Below, piece after piece: positions 24,129 through 34,499 of a stretch of DNA of 64,000 nucleotides (within the stretch, counting starts at the first letter, position 1; the number at the start of each line of letters is the position of its first letter). The notes under the pieces were generated by a model. That model had not been told where the DNA came from and made no database searches. It worked only from the letters and a program-made list of their open reading frames with translations. The translations under genes and the position numbers were made by a program. The DNA is taken from assembly GCA_965178125.1 (NCBI GenBank), contig OZ237759.1, forward strand, positions 868,001 to 932,000, written 5' to 3'. The stretch comes from Bilabrum cf. latius (lineage: Eukaryota > Bigyra: Bicosoecida > Bigyra > Bicosoecida).

Positions 24129-26011
24129 ATGGCAAGTGCAACCGGAGAGCAAAAGATCGGCACCGTTGATGCCCCACTGCGTAAAGACACCATAACTGAT
24201 GATGGCGGCGTTGTCAAGCTCGTGCTGCAAGAAGGAGAGGGAGAACAGCCCCAGACTGGATATTCTATCAAGAGTGAGGAGGCTAATGCAGCATGCCCGG
24301 TAGTCTCTCGTGCCAGTGTGGTTTGATTTAGTGTGTACATGCATGTGTCAACCTTTCGGGTAGATCCCAGCCCGGGCGATGCTGTAGTGTTGGCTATTTT
24401 AGCAAGGTGCTCGCCGCTCGAGCCACGTGGCTGGCAGTCCTACCCGTCCCCATACACCCTTTGTGCGCAGTGCACTATCGCGGCACCTTGAAGTCGAATG
24501 GCAAGGAGTTTGACTCATCGTACAAGCGCGGCAAGCCGTTCGCTTTCAAACTCGGCCAAGGCCAGGTCATCAAGGCGTGGGACAAGGCGGTCGCCACCAT
24601 GCGGGTAGGAGAGAAGGCAGTCATCCAGGCCAGATCGGACTACGCGTATGGTAGCTCTGGCATGGGAGACATCCCACCGGACTCGGACCTGAACTTTGAG
24701 GTGGAGTTTGTGGGGGCCGAGGAGGCCAAGAAGCAGCTGTGGGAGATGACCGCCAGCGAGAAGATCGAGGAGGCCAGCAAGGCCAAGACCGCGGGGGATG
24801 GTGCCTTCAGGGAGGGCAAGGGCGACTTGGCCCTGGATAAGTGGTAGGAGGCCATCCGCATGCTGGAGGACGTCAGCAACCCGGACCTGCCCTCCTCCGA
24901 CGGGGCCGACGAGAGGCCGGGGGTGGATGCGGCCTGCGCGCGGTGCTACAGCAACTGCGCCGTGGTCTGTATGCGCGCCTCTCGCTGGAAGGAGGCAGTG
25001 GAGCACGCCGAGAAGGCCATCGCAAGGCACTCAGAGACTGCAGGGGTCAAGGCGCGCTTCCGTGCCGCGCAGGCGTGCCGTCACCTAGGCCAGCTGGACC
25101 GGGCCAAGGAGCACCTCACCGAGGCCCTGGCCATGTCTCCTGGGAATGAATCGATCCTAAAGGAGCAGGCTGAGCTGAAGAAGGCCTCCACTGCCGTAAA
25201 GGCCAAGAAGAAGAAGGCATACGGGGGCATCTTCTCAGTCAAAGGAAGAGAGAAGCTGAAGAAGGCAGGCGGGGCCCTGTACGCCGACCTCATCCCGGTG
25301 ACCGAGCACGACGACTGCCCGCGGGTGTTTTTCGATGTCAGCATCGGGAGCAAGCGAAGGGAGCGCATCGAGATCGCCCTCTTCACGGACACGACCCCCA
25401 AAACAGCAGAGAACTTCAGGGCCCTGTGCACTGGCGAGAAGGGCACCGGTGCTTCGGGCAAGCCCTTGCACTTCAAGGGCAGCAAGTTCCACCGCATCAT
25501 CGATAACTTCATGGCGCAGGGTGGGGACTTCACCAGCGGAGACGGGCGCGGGGGGGAGTCCATTTACGGGTCGCGGTTCGAAGACGAGAATTTCCGGTGC
25601 CTGCACGACCGGCCCTGCCTGCTCTCCATGGCCAACGCGGGCAAGGATACGAACGGGTCGCAGTTCTTCCTGACCTTCGTGCCAACGCCCCACCTTGACG
25701 GCAAGCACGTGGTGTTCGGTGAGGTGGTCAAGGGCAAGAAGACTGTCTACGAACTGGAGCTGGTAGGCAGCGGGGGCGGCGAGCCCAAGACGGACGTGGT
25801 CATCGAGGACTGCGGCGTGGTCGATGAGTACAAGCCCCAGCCCGTGCCCAAGCAGGGCCAGGAGGGGTTTGAGTCGCCGGACGAGGCCAAGAAGCAAGCT
25901 GTGGAGAGCAAAGAGGAGCTCTTGGCCGCTGCGAGTGGGGGGAGTGGGGCGGGGGAGGGGGGGGGAGATGCCGTAGATCCCCTGGAATCCAACAAGGAGG
26001 AGGAAAGCTGA
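24129..26011 (+). CDS. Dual-family immunophilin: FKBP - TPR - cyclophilin fusion (FCBP)
   Basis: Exon 1 is 24129-24273, the intron 24274-24470 and exon 2 24471-26011, giving 561 residues ending at TGA. The splice restores [23 protein letters not shown]. An FKBP domain (about 25-140) has [21 protein letters not shown] and YAYGSSGMG, close to canonical PPIase residues. A three-unit TPR region (about 150-300) includes the TAG at 24845 in DKWQEAI. A cyclophilin domain (about 325-490) has [25 protein letters not shown] and [12 protein letters not shown]. The usual cyclosporin-contact Trp is His here (PTPHLDGKH), as in Cyp40, so weaker cyclosporin binding is expected. Both PPIase types with a TPR module between them is the FCBP architecture described from Toxoplasma. 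It is probably a cytosolic chaperone binding Hsp90-type C-termini. Confidence 0.93.
24274..24470 (+). other. Spliceosomal intron, 197 nt
   Basis: AAGA/GTGAGG donor and GTGCGCAG/TGCACT acceptor, phase 1. Its removal rebuilds the FKBP strand ...YSIKMHYRGTL. It is the longest intron placed in this window. Confidence 0.85.
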
Positions 26012-26155
26012 GCCAGCACCAGCAGAGTGATTTTGATTCGGGGCGATCCATGGTCTCAGTTCCATTTTGCAATATAACCAGCCTACGGACAGGGGGCTTC
26101 AATTCAGCATCCGCTGCTATCTGTGGGCACAGTCCACTTGCCCGCACCCGTGGGT

Positions 26156-27694
26156 TCAACTGCCACCAGCTCCTCCCGCAGGCGCGGACTCTGTGCCTGC
26201 TCCGCCAAAGAAAGCTTTCTTGTGCTTCTCGAAGCCCAACCACCTGTCCACCCCGTACTATGCGAAGTCAAAGTCAATGGGTGAGTGCCTGGCCTGCAGC
26301 ACCGACCATAGACCCCAGAACGCATTGGAGGCCAGTGCGAATTGGTCGATCGCGTGGCACAGGGCGTCATAGTCTGCATCTCCTCGAGGAAGCATGCCTG
26401 CCACCTTTGACACAAAATCGCTGGGCGAGTCCTCCTTGGCAGCCGCACGGACGGCCTCGCAGTACGCGCGCACAGTCGGCAGCTTCCGCAGCCCGGCTGG
26501 GTAGTCCTTGTCCACGCATGCCGCGAAATCGAAGCCAGCGTACTCGCAGAAATGGTTCGCCAGGTCGAATCCGAGAAAGTTGAACCACCCGTACTCGAAG
26601 TCGATGAGCTGCAGCCGACGCACCGTGCCGCCTCGGAGTGTATCGCCGCCCACCACCTCTCTCTTCGCTTCCATCCCTGCCCCCGCCTCCGCCTTGTCCT
26701 GCAACACGAGCATGTTGGCGCCCAAAAGGTCGTTGTGCGAGAACACGCGCTGCGACAGCAAAGCCCATGCTCGGCCTGCGCTGGCATCAAGCCCACCACA
26801 TGACTCCACCAAAGCCGCGCCAAGGCCGTTGTCAGGGCTGGGGAGCACGGTTCGCAGCCATTCGAGCTACTTGCGACAGGCCCCTACCCCAGTCCCGCTG
26901 AGCACCTCCTTGAGCTTGCTCGCCTTGGCGGCCTCGGCGGGGTCGCCCAGGTCAAACGTGACTTCCTCGGCCAGCTTGAGCCACAACTCCAGCGTATTCC
27001 ACAGGCCCGGCTCGAAAGTAGATTTTGGCAGCTTGGACCCCTGTTCTGATTCCTGTGCAGGGAGCGGGTGGAGCTGGTGCATGCTCAGGATGGCAGGGCC
27101 GAGGAACGGGACCACCGCCGGGTGACCCATCTCAGTGGGCTCCAGGGGCCGAGCTGGTACAAACCCTTCCAGCCTACCGTTAGCAAATCTGCCCCAATAC
27201 TTGGGGCCTACGCCCTTATCGCTCAGATAATGGAAGATTGCTGCGACAGAGGATGGGTACAAAATTTGGTCTGCGAGCTTGGAAAGATGGGAACCGTGCA
27301 ATGCAACGATGACATCACACGACTCACCATTATCTTGCTTTCTGTCTATTAATAGCTCGGTTTTAGCTCCAAATACTCGTGCCAAAACCTGTGTGACACG
27401 ATCACCAACAACAGGGGCTAACTCTACCAGGAATAGCATGTTCGTGATACCTCCTGATATCTGTTTCACCGCCATTCCCTCGGGCATAACGTCACATGTT
27501 GTTCCTTCTTCCCAACCAGGCATCAGATCTCTGCACACTTTCCAAAGACTTCCCAGCAGTTTGTGGGGCAACTCAGACTCTTTGCTAGAAGCAGCCACGT
27601 CCTCCGATAAGCAGGCTACATCTACAGCCAGATCACTGGCCACATCCTTAGTTAAGCACTGCGATTCGACTGCATCTGGCACCAAAGCTTGCAT
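26156..27694 (-). CDS. Ethanolamine (choline) kinase
   Basis: The frame ends at TGA 26156-26158; TAGs lie at 26867 and 26258. The N-terminal lobe has ISGGITNMLFLVEL, VLARVFGAKTELLIDRK and GVGPKYWGRFANGRLEGFVPARPL, the typical ethanolamine kinase pattern. The C-lobe has SHNDLLGANMLV (Brenner motif with catalytic Asp) and LIDFEYGWFNFLGFDLANHFCEY (the metal-binding DFE and the choline-kinase motif). The TAG at 26258 gives FDFAQYGVDRW, matching the FDF..Y..R region of the family. It phosphorylates ethanolamine in the CDP-ethanolamine (Kennedy) pathway in the cytosol. I chose ATG 27692-27694 because a TATATAAG box lies about 100 bp upstream and the reading frame above it looks non-coding. That start gives 512 residues; an earlier in-frame ATG exists at 27896-27898. 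Confidence 0.88.
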
Positions 27695-28201
27695 TTGTAA
27701 CCTTGGGTGGCCCGGAGATCGTTTACATGTTATATCGTTTTTTGTACCGTAACATTTTGATAACTGGTTAAAAAACGGATACAACACATATCTGGCCTTA
27801 TATACCTTTACAGATTCGGCAGTGCGCATCATTTTCTTGTGCAAGTATAGTCTGACTTGAGGTCGTTGGTTTACTAGCTTGGCTTGTCGCACGAGCATGG
27901 CAGCTGTTGCAGCCGCTGGCGGCAACAGCGGCGCCTTGGGAAGCACAAAATCTGGAATCACCGCGAGAGGTGCCGGTTGGTTCTATGGGTTGCTTTGGAA
28001 ACAAGATGATATGAGATGCAGGGCGCCTCTTGTTCACACAGTGAGCCATGCCAAACTGGAGCTTCGAGAATTCTGGCTGACCTCGGCGGTATTTACGCCT
28101 CACACTTCTCTCTGCGCCTTTTCGCTCGCCGGCTCCCCTTTTCGTAGATAACTTTTTCGAACGGGAGGGCGCGCACATGGCTGTGTTCCGATGATACTGG
28201 C
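27695..28201. other. Divergent intergenic region, 507 bp
   Basis: It lies between ethanolamine kinase (minus) and the large multidomain gene (plus). The part next to the kinase is AT-rich and carries the TATA-like box. Open stretches on both strands (for example 27879-28151 plus) have no domain. Confidence 0.45.
27797..27804 (-). promoter_or_regulatory. TATA-like box TATATAAG upstream of ethanolamine kinase
   Basis: TATATAAG on the minus strand about 103 bp upstream of the chosen ATG (27694). It helps decide between that start and the one at 27898, which would place the box inside the coding region. Confidence 0.45.
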
Positions 28202-31200
28202 ATGGTGCACCGGAGACCGCGGCTAAACGATCCGATCGAGGTGCAAGATCGTATTCATAGCCAAGCTATGATCAGCAAATCGAACATGGACGGCGCGGTT
28301 GCTGTGCTGCGAATGAGAGATGGCAGCTCTCGTACGGTTGGAGGGGACGAGCTGGAGCGAACCATGGCCTCCTGGCCAGATTGCCCTTCGCTGCTCGCAA
28401 TCCACGTTAGTAGCTTTTCCGACTGCGCCATGCACTGCATAGCTAGACATTATAATCGCTGTAATTCTGTGAATTGATCCTCTTAATGAGTGCTACCGCA
28501 GTCGTATATCCATTCACGGGGTGGTGATGGCACCGTATACCGGTGCAGGTTCAGTATGGTGCCAGGGCCCGATGGGCAGCTCCAGCCTGAGTTCGAAACC
28601 ACTCGAAGGCAGAGATACTTCGATTTCCTCCCTCCTGCGGATGCCGATGAGCATACGTCCGCGTCTCGGCACACCGACATCAATCGCCAGCTGCAGGAGT
28701 TGACAGTGGGTGTTGCCAGGCACCTTGAGATGGCCAGCGCAGGCCCGGGGGGCAGCCTGAAGGTGGCATCGATCGAGCTGGACTGGGCGTTCGACCAGGG
28801 ACAGGGCGGGGGCAACTGCTGGCTGCTGTGGCCCCACAGCATAGAGACCCGGGCGGGGCTGGGGCCCGTCCGAGGGGGGCGTGGCTCTCTGTCTGGGATG
28901 CAAGAGGGCAAGTCAGGGGCTGGGGCGGGTCGCGAGGGCAAGGAGGCAGAGGATATCGGCGGCTTGGATTCGGCTCTGTATGCCCGGGCGCGGGCTGCAG
29001 AGGCCTCAAAACAGCAGGAGGATTCTCTCAATGCGAGGTATTCGTCTTTGTGCCGGAGGGCAGAGGGCGACGGGTGGCGGGGGCGGGTGCTGGTGGCAGA
29101 TGCAGACATGGCGCTGGTGCTGCAGGTGACTGATGCTCTGGCCGCCGAGGGATACAGGGTGATGGTGTGCGCAAGCGGACCCAAGGCGCTCGAGCTGACG
29201 AGGCACCAGCCCTTCGACGCTCTGCTGCTGTCCACTGAGGTGGAGGGCCTCTCGGGGGTGGATGTGACTCGGGTGCTGCGGGAGCGAGAGTAGGGCATGC
29301 AGGGGGCAGGGCAGGACGGTTTGCCAGTTTTGCGACTGCCTGTGCTGGCCTTCACTGCTGCAACTGCCCCTGAAGACCTGCGGTCGTACATGGAGTGTGG
29401 CATGGACGGCTGCGTGGTAAAACCTCTCGAGATGGATACGCTGCTTTCTACCATCGCAGCAGCTGTGCCACCTCCGGAAGGTGGCCCCCCTCCCGCAGCA
29501 AGGGGTCCCCGTGCCAGAGGCAGGGACGCGGAGCGGCGGGCTGCCGCCTCTCAGCGGTCTATGGCCGAGGAAGAGACGAGGGCTTCGCTGCCGCCTGGAA
29601 TGGGCGGGCCCAGCGGCACTGCCATCACCCCGTTCCGAGGATCGGGGCCCCAGGAACAGGTCCCTGTGTCTCCCATGCAGGCTCCATCTGCGGGTGTCAG
29701 CTTTGCCTCCAGGGAACCGCAAGGCAGCGGTCGTAAGACTCCTGTGGGCGGCCGCCTGCAGCCCATCCGAGGGCAGGCCGGGGCTTCTACCGGTCCCAGG
29801 GGCGCCCTATCGCTACCTGTCGCTGGCGGCGGTGGGGCACGCGGAGCCACCGGTGGAGGGGGCGGAGTGAGCACGGACGAGACCCACGGGGTGTTCCAAC
29901 TGGATGCGGAGACCGCCATTCCGTACACTGTCCTTGGCAAGGTACGAGACGATGCCCCATTGTTTCACTTCGTGGTATGCCAGGACCTCTTCGACACGTG
30001 CGAGAGCTACTAGATCTTCTTCCGGGCCATCTGCTCCAAGTACCCGGGCCTGAGGGTGCTCATGTTCAACTACCCGGGACAGGCATTTACGGAATGGAGG
30101 CGGGACGCCCTGCTTAACAACGAGTACTTAGCAGGAGTCATGCAGGCGCTGCTGGTGCACACGTCAGCTGGAGGCACCAATGAATTCGGTCTGGACGGGG
30201 GCAATTCCCCGTTCTATGTCCTGGGATATGGGTTTGGTGGCTCTGTGGCTAGTTTCTTTGCCTCTAGATACCACGGAGCTCACCCCAATCTGAGGGGTCT
30301 GCTGCTGGTGAACGGGGCGACGTACGTGGATGCCCACCTGGCCGGTGTGCTGCACGACTGCATGAACGTGTTCGCATGCTCGCCGCCATCGAGGCCAGAC
30401 CTGCCCGTGTACTTCTTCTCTCGGTTTCTCTTCAGCCCTCAGTATCTAGGCAAGGTTGGTGCGCCGCTCGCCCTCAACCTGTACACGGCCGTCAATAATC
30501 CCATCTCGCTCGAGGGTAGGGTTTAGCTGTGCCAGGGTGCTCTGTCTGCCATCGACTGCCGCGATGCACTCGAGGCTATGCCGGTGCCTGTGGTTGCAGT
30601 GGCGTGCTCTAGGGATGCTCTTGTGAAGCCAACTCAGGTGCAGGCGCTCGTGGCGGCCCGCGGAGGCGAGGAGCGATCGCTCAAGCGAGCCCTCAAAGCT
30701 CGGAAACGAGTGTGCGTGATTTGGCTGCGTTCTGGTCACGAGGTGTGGCAGGAGGCGCGCCGCCCCATGACTCACCTAATCGAGTAGCTCGCCACGGGGT
30801 ACCACGAGAAGCACGACGTGGCCTTCCTGCCGCTGGCGGCAGACCATGACGACACGAAGGGCGGAGGCTCCTTGGCCGTGGCTGCTGCAGAGCAGGGGTC
30901 CCACTACGCTGCCCGAAGGCAGGAAGCTGGACTCGCGGGAAATGCCGCAGATCGCGCGCGGGCGAGGGCCGCCGCCCTTGGCGCCGAAGTTCAAGGAGCC
31001 GGAGGGCTGGGGGCCACCGAGGAGTCCACGGGCCAGATTGGAGGCGTGCCAGGCTAGCCTCGAATGTACGAAGACAGGTACATTGACTCGGTGGTGGGTG
31101 CCGTACGCGCGGCGAGGGGCTAGGACGGCACCGTTACGGGGGCGCCATCGGGTGCGATGCAGTTGGAGGACGCCCCGGCTGCGCTTGCAGCCCCACCTGC

Positions 31201-33895
31201 CGTGCCCACGGGGCTACTCAAGGGCACCTCTAGAGCCAAACCGATCGGAGAAACCGGAACAGGAGGACCAGCAGGCGGCACTCGCAGGGGATCTGTGTCT
31301 GGTGGCATGTCACCATCGAAGCGGAGGCGCGAGGAGGCTCAATCAATGGCCCTGAGCCTGAGTTTGGACCCGGAGATGGCTGCTTTCGATAGGAAGGACA
31401 AAGCGCAGGTGATGGCAGAGGGAGGGGCTCAGACCGCCAAGGGTGAGAAGGCTCCGGTGGTGAAGGAGTTCATGCAGTGGAGGGTGCGCAGGAACAGGAA
31501 GCGGCTGCTTAGGATTGAGGCGTGCGCTGTGCAGATCTAGAGGTGCTGGCGTGCCTACCTAGCCCGCACGCTGGTTGCGCGGATGCGGCAGCAGCGCGCT
31601 GCGATGACTGTGCAGCGGTTCTGGAGGGGTTGCCTTGGTCGGTTTGCTGCCGAAGAGAGGCGCCGCGAGATTTGGGCCGCACGCGTGGTACAGAAGTACT
31701 GGCGAGGCTTCCAAGGCCGCACTATGGCGTGGAGGATGCGGACAGAGGAGCAGGCAGCTAGGCAGATCCAGCGTGTGTGGCGTGGGTGGCGCGCCATGCG
31801 ATTCGTGCGAATGCTTCAGGAGACCCGCCGGCAGTCCGCAATCAAGGTCCAAGCGATGTGGAGACGGCGGGCTGCGGTTCGGCGTGCGTGGTAGATGCGG
31901 GACCAGAACAACGCGGCTGTCAACATCCAGAGAGTATTCCGCGGGTATCTCGGGAGGTGCCGCGCCCGACGCGAAAGAGACCGATTTCTGTTTTCAAAAA
32001 GTCAGGCGCAAGGCATCGAGTTTGGGCGGCAGATGCTGCTTGAGCACCGGCTGCACGGCACCAAGCTGCAAAGCGAAGTGGCTCTCTTGACCAAAGAGAA
32101 GCTCGAGACGGAAGAGCAGGTGGAGGCGGTGCTCGCAGAGATCGCCACCTTCGAGAGCGGGGTCCGAGCCCTCGAGAAAGAGATGACAGAGCTGTCTAGG
32201 GCAGAGGCGGAGGCTGCGGGAACGCTTGACGAGGAGAGCAAGGCAGAGCTGCGAGAGAACAAGATGCGCCTGGATCGGGAGTTTGGTCAGATGCTGGTGC
32301 GAATCGCAGACCGGAGAGAGAAACTACAGTCGCTGGAGCGGAAGCTACAGGCACTCGACCGCGCTCGCCAAGGCAAGAAGGAGGAGCTGGCTGACTTGGA
32401 GAGGAAGCTGGTAGTGCTTCTGGAAGAGCAGCAGCGAGAGCTTCGCGCCATCAAACAGCGGCAGGCCAAGCGAGGCGAGCAGCTGGTGGATGATGCCGTA
32501 GATGCAGTGACGTCTGAGTTTGCGAAGGGCAAGGCAGGGGCCCCGAGACTCGAGAACGGACAGGCAGCTGGTGGGGGGTAGCTCGCCCTCGCGAATGGTC
32601 GTGGCGTTGGAGATGGCGAGGTGCCCACGCTGGTGCCAATGTCTGGCGGCAGTGGGGGGGCGACTAGCGGCGCCGGTGGTCCGACGCCGCAGCAGCGGGC
32701 GGAGGCTAATGCGCTCATGGCGTCAACTGAGACGATGATGAAGTTTGGTTTCATGAGCATGAGCCTGACGTACTTTAGCTCGCTGAACATGATCCGGGCC
32801 ATGAGGAAGGTGGGCGCAGCTAACACGGTGCTGTCAGCCCCGTCCATGGGGGGAGGCGGGGCCGCTGGCCTGCTCGCAGCGATGGCAAGCGGGGGCGGAG
32901 GAGCCGGGCCCAACCCCCTGGCAGCGCTGGCTGCCGGTGGATAGCTGCCGCAGCTGCCTCCTGCAGCGTTGGGAGCGACGAGCAGCACGTTCCAGCCCCC
33001 CAGCGCGCTAACTGCCGCTGGAGCAGGAAGGATGGGCGGAGGTGATGTCTCGCTGTGGACGGTCAGCGATGTGAGCTCGTGGCTGGACACGCTGGCCCTG
33101 GGCCAGTATAGGGATGCATTTGCAGATGCAGCCGTGGATGGGGCCTTCCTCTTCGACCTGACGGACGACGACTTGCGGTCCACTCTGGGCATCGAGCACG
33201 CGCTGCACCGCAAGAAGATCCTGGGAGCAGTGCGTCGGCTCAAGGAGGAGCACGACACCAGCAAGGCAGGGCTGGGTGGGGCGGGGGGTGCACCGGCCGG
33301 GCATGGACACGGTCATGGAGGCCCGTCCCACATGCCTGCAACCAGCACTGGCCCTTCCACGGGATAGGCATCTTCCGGGGGACAGCCTCCACCTAGTGCT
33401 GGCGGGGCCAGACCTGGCACTAGGGCAGGCGACGGTGCAGGGTCTGGCGCAGGCGATGCAGGCGCCCTGCGCTTACCTGACCTGATGAGCTGGGTGCGAC
33501 ACAACAAGGGAAGGAAGCTCAGCGAGGCGCTTCGGCCCTTGAGAGACCAGCGGTTCGAGAAATCGACGGTGAAGCACGCCTACGTTCCTGGATTCGGCAC
33601 CCAGTACGATGACGCCGTGGCCCAGCAGCCCTTCCACGTGAACCAGGCCGACGACCACGGCAACTCGCTGCTGCTGGTCGCAGCGCAAAATGGGAACCAA
33701 AGGCTCGCTCAGCTGCTTGTGCGAAAGGGGGCCAACGTAGATCACTAGAACAACGCGGGCAACACGGCGTTGCACTACGCCATGGCATACGATTACCACG
33801 AGCTGGGAGAGTGGTTGGCAGATCCGGATGGAGGGGGGGCGGATGACACGGTTCTGAATTCTGACGGCCAAGGGCCATACGATGGTATTGCATGA
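28202..33895 (+). CDS. Pseudo-receiver / alpha-beta hydrolase / IQ / coiled-coil / SAM / ankyrin protein
   Basis: Exon 1 is 28202-28405 and exon 2 28502-33895; 1,865 residues ending at TGA, with twelve TAG codons. Domains in order: an unassigned N-terminus (1-260); a receiver-like domain (about 263-388) with VLVADAD, LAFTAA and VVKPLE, but Ser (S312, LLLSTEVEG) where the phospho-accepting Asp should be; a disordered linker; an alpha/beta hydrolase fold (about 541-850) whose nucleophile elbow reads GYGFGG (643-648), so the catalytic Ser is absent although Asp (VACSRDALV) and His (WLRSGHEVW) look conserved; six IQ motifs (about 1078-1215), the first, IQRCWRAYLAR, using TAG for its Gln; a coiled coil (about 1230-1420); a SAM domain (about 1585-1655); and two ankyrin repeats at the C-terminus. 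Both enzyme domains look inactive, suggesting a calmodulin-binding scaffold. Fusion of separate genes by the code change is excluded, since no TGA or TAA intervenes. Confidence 0.85.
28406..28501 (+). other. Spliceosomal intron, 96 nt
   Basis: CAC/GTTAGT donor, CTACCGCAG/TCG acceptor, phase 0. It separates exon 1 (68 codons) from the very long exon 2 of the multidomain gene. Confidence 0.7.
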
Positions 33896-34499
33896 TATCG
33901 ACTTTCTCTTCGTGCTTTTGTCTTACCGAGTTCGACATGGCATGCACCCTGGCATTAACCGGTGCCTCAATTGTTGTGATACCCCGCGTAGCAAGCGTGG
34001 CGCTCCCAGTGGCACCAGCACACACTAAGCATTCTAGCCGATCGGTCCATCAGTAGCAAATAGAGGGGTGCGGTAGAGGGATGAGGTCTGGCCCAGCTTT
34101 GTAGTCTGGTATCCCCGCATTTTCGATTCAGTTTTGGATCTCCTTCTCCACGCGAACGAAGGTCGAATGATAATAATAAATATGCACTTCTGTGAAGCAA
34201 TAAATCGTGTTTTGGTCGCCAGCAACCTGAAGGTACTTTTCAAATATTTCCTGCCACGCCAGTAATTGATGGACCGTTTGGCAGTAACAATGCAGTAGAA
34301 GTAGTAGTAGCAGATTGCACGAGCTGTGGCGAGACGGCAAGCCGGTCCCAGCCGTCCACCCCGTCCGATACAACACCCTGCACGATATTAGAGTAATCAA
34401 AACTAGTAGCTACTGGACACACCAATCCTAAGGGCTCGGCGGCGGCGCCAGCTGGCAGCTGTAAGGGAGGCCATTGACAGCTGCCAGCTGAAGGCGAAG
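33896..34499. other. Intergenic, 604 bp
   Basis: AT-richer than its flanks, with a short GTA/GAA-rich stretch near 34296-34312. No gene is supported. Confidence 0.5.

Noticed and set aside
28202-33895. Four or five separate genes (receiver, hydrolase, IQ, SAM, ankyrin)
   Set aside because: All segments share one frame, separated only by TAG codons, with no TGA/TAA, promoter-like gap or frame change between them.
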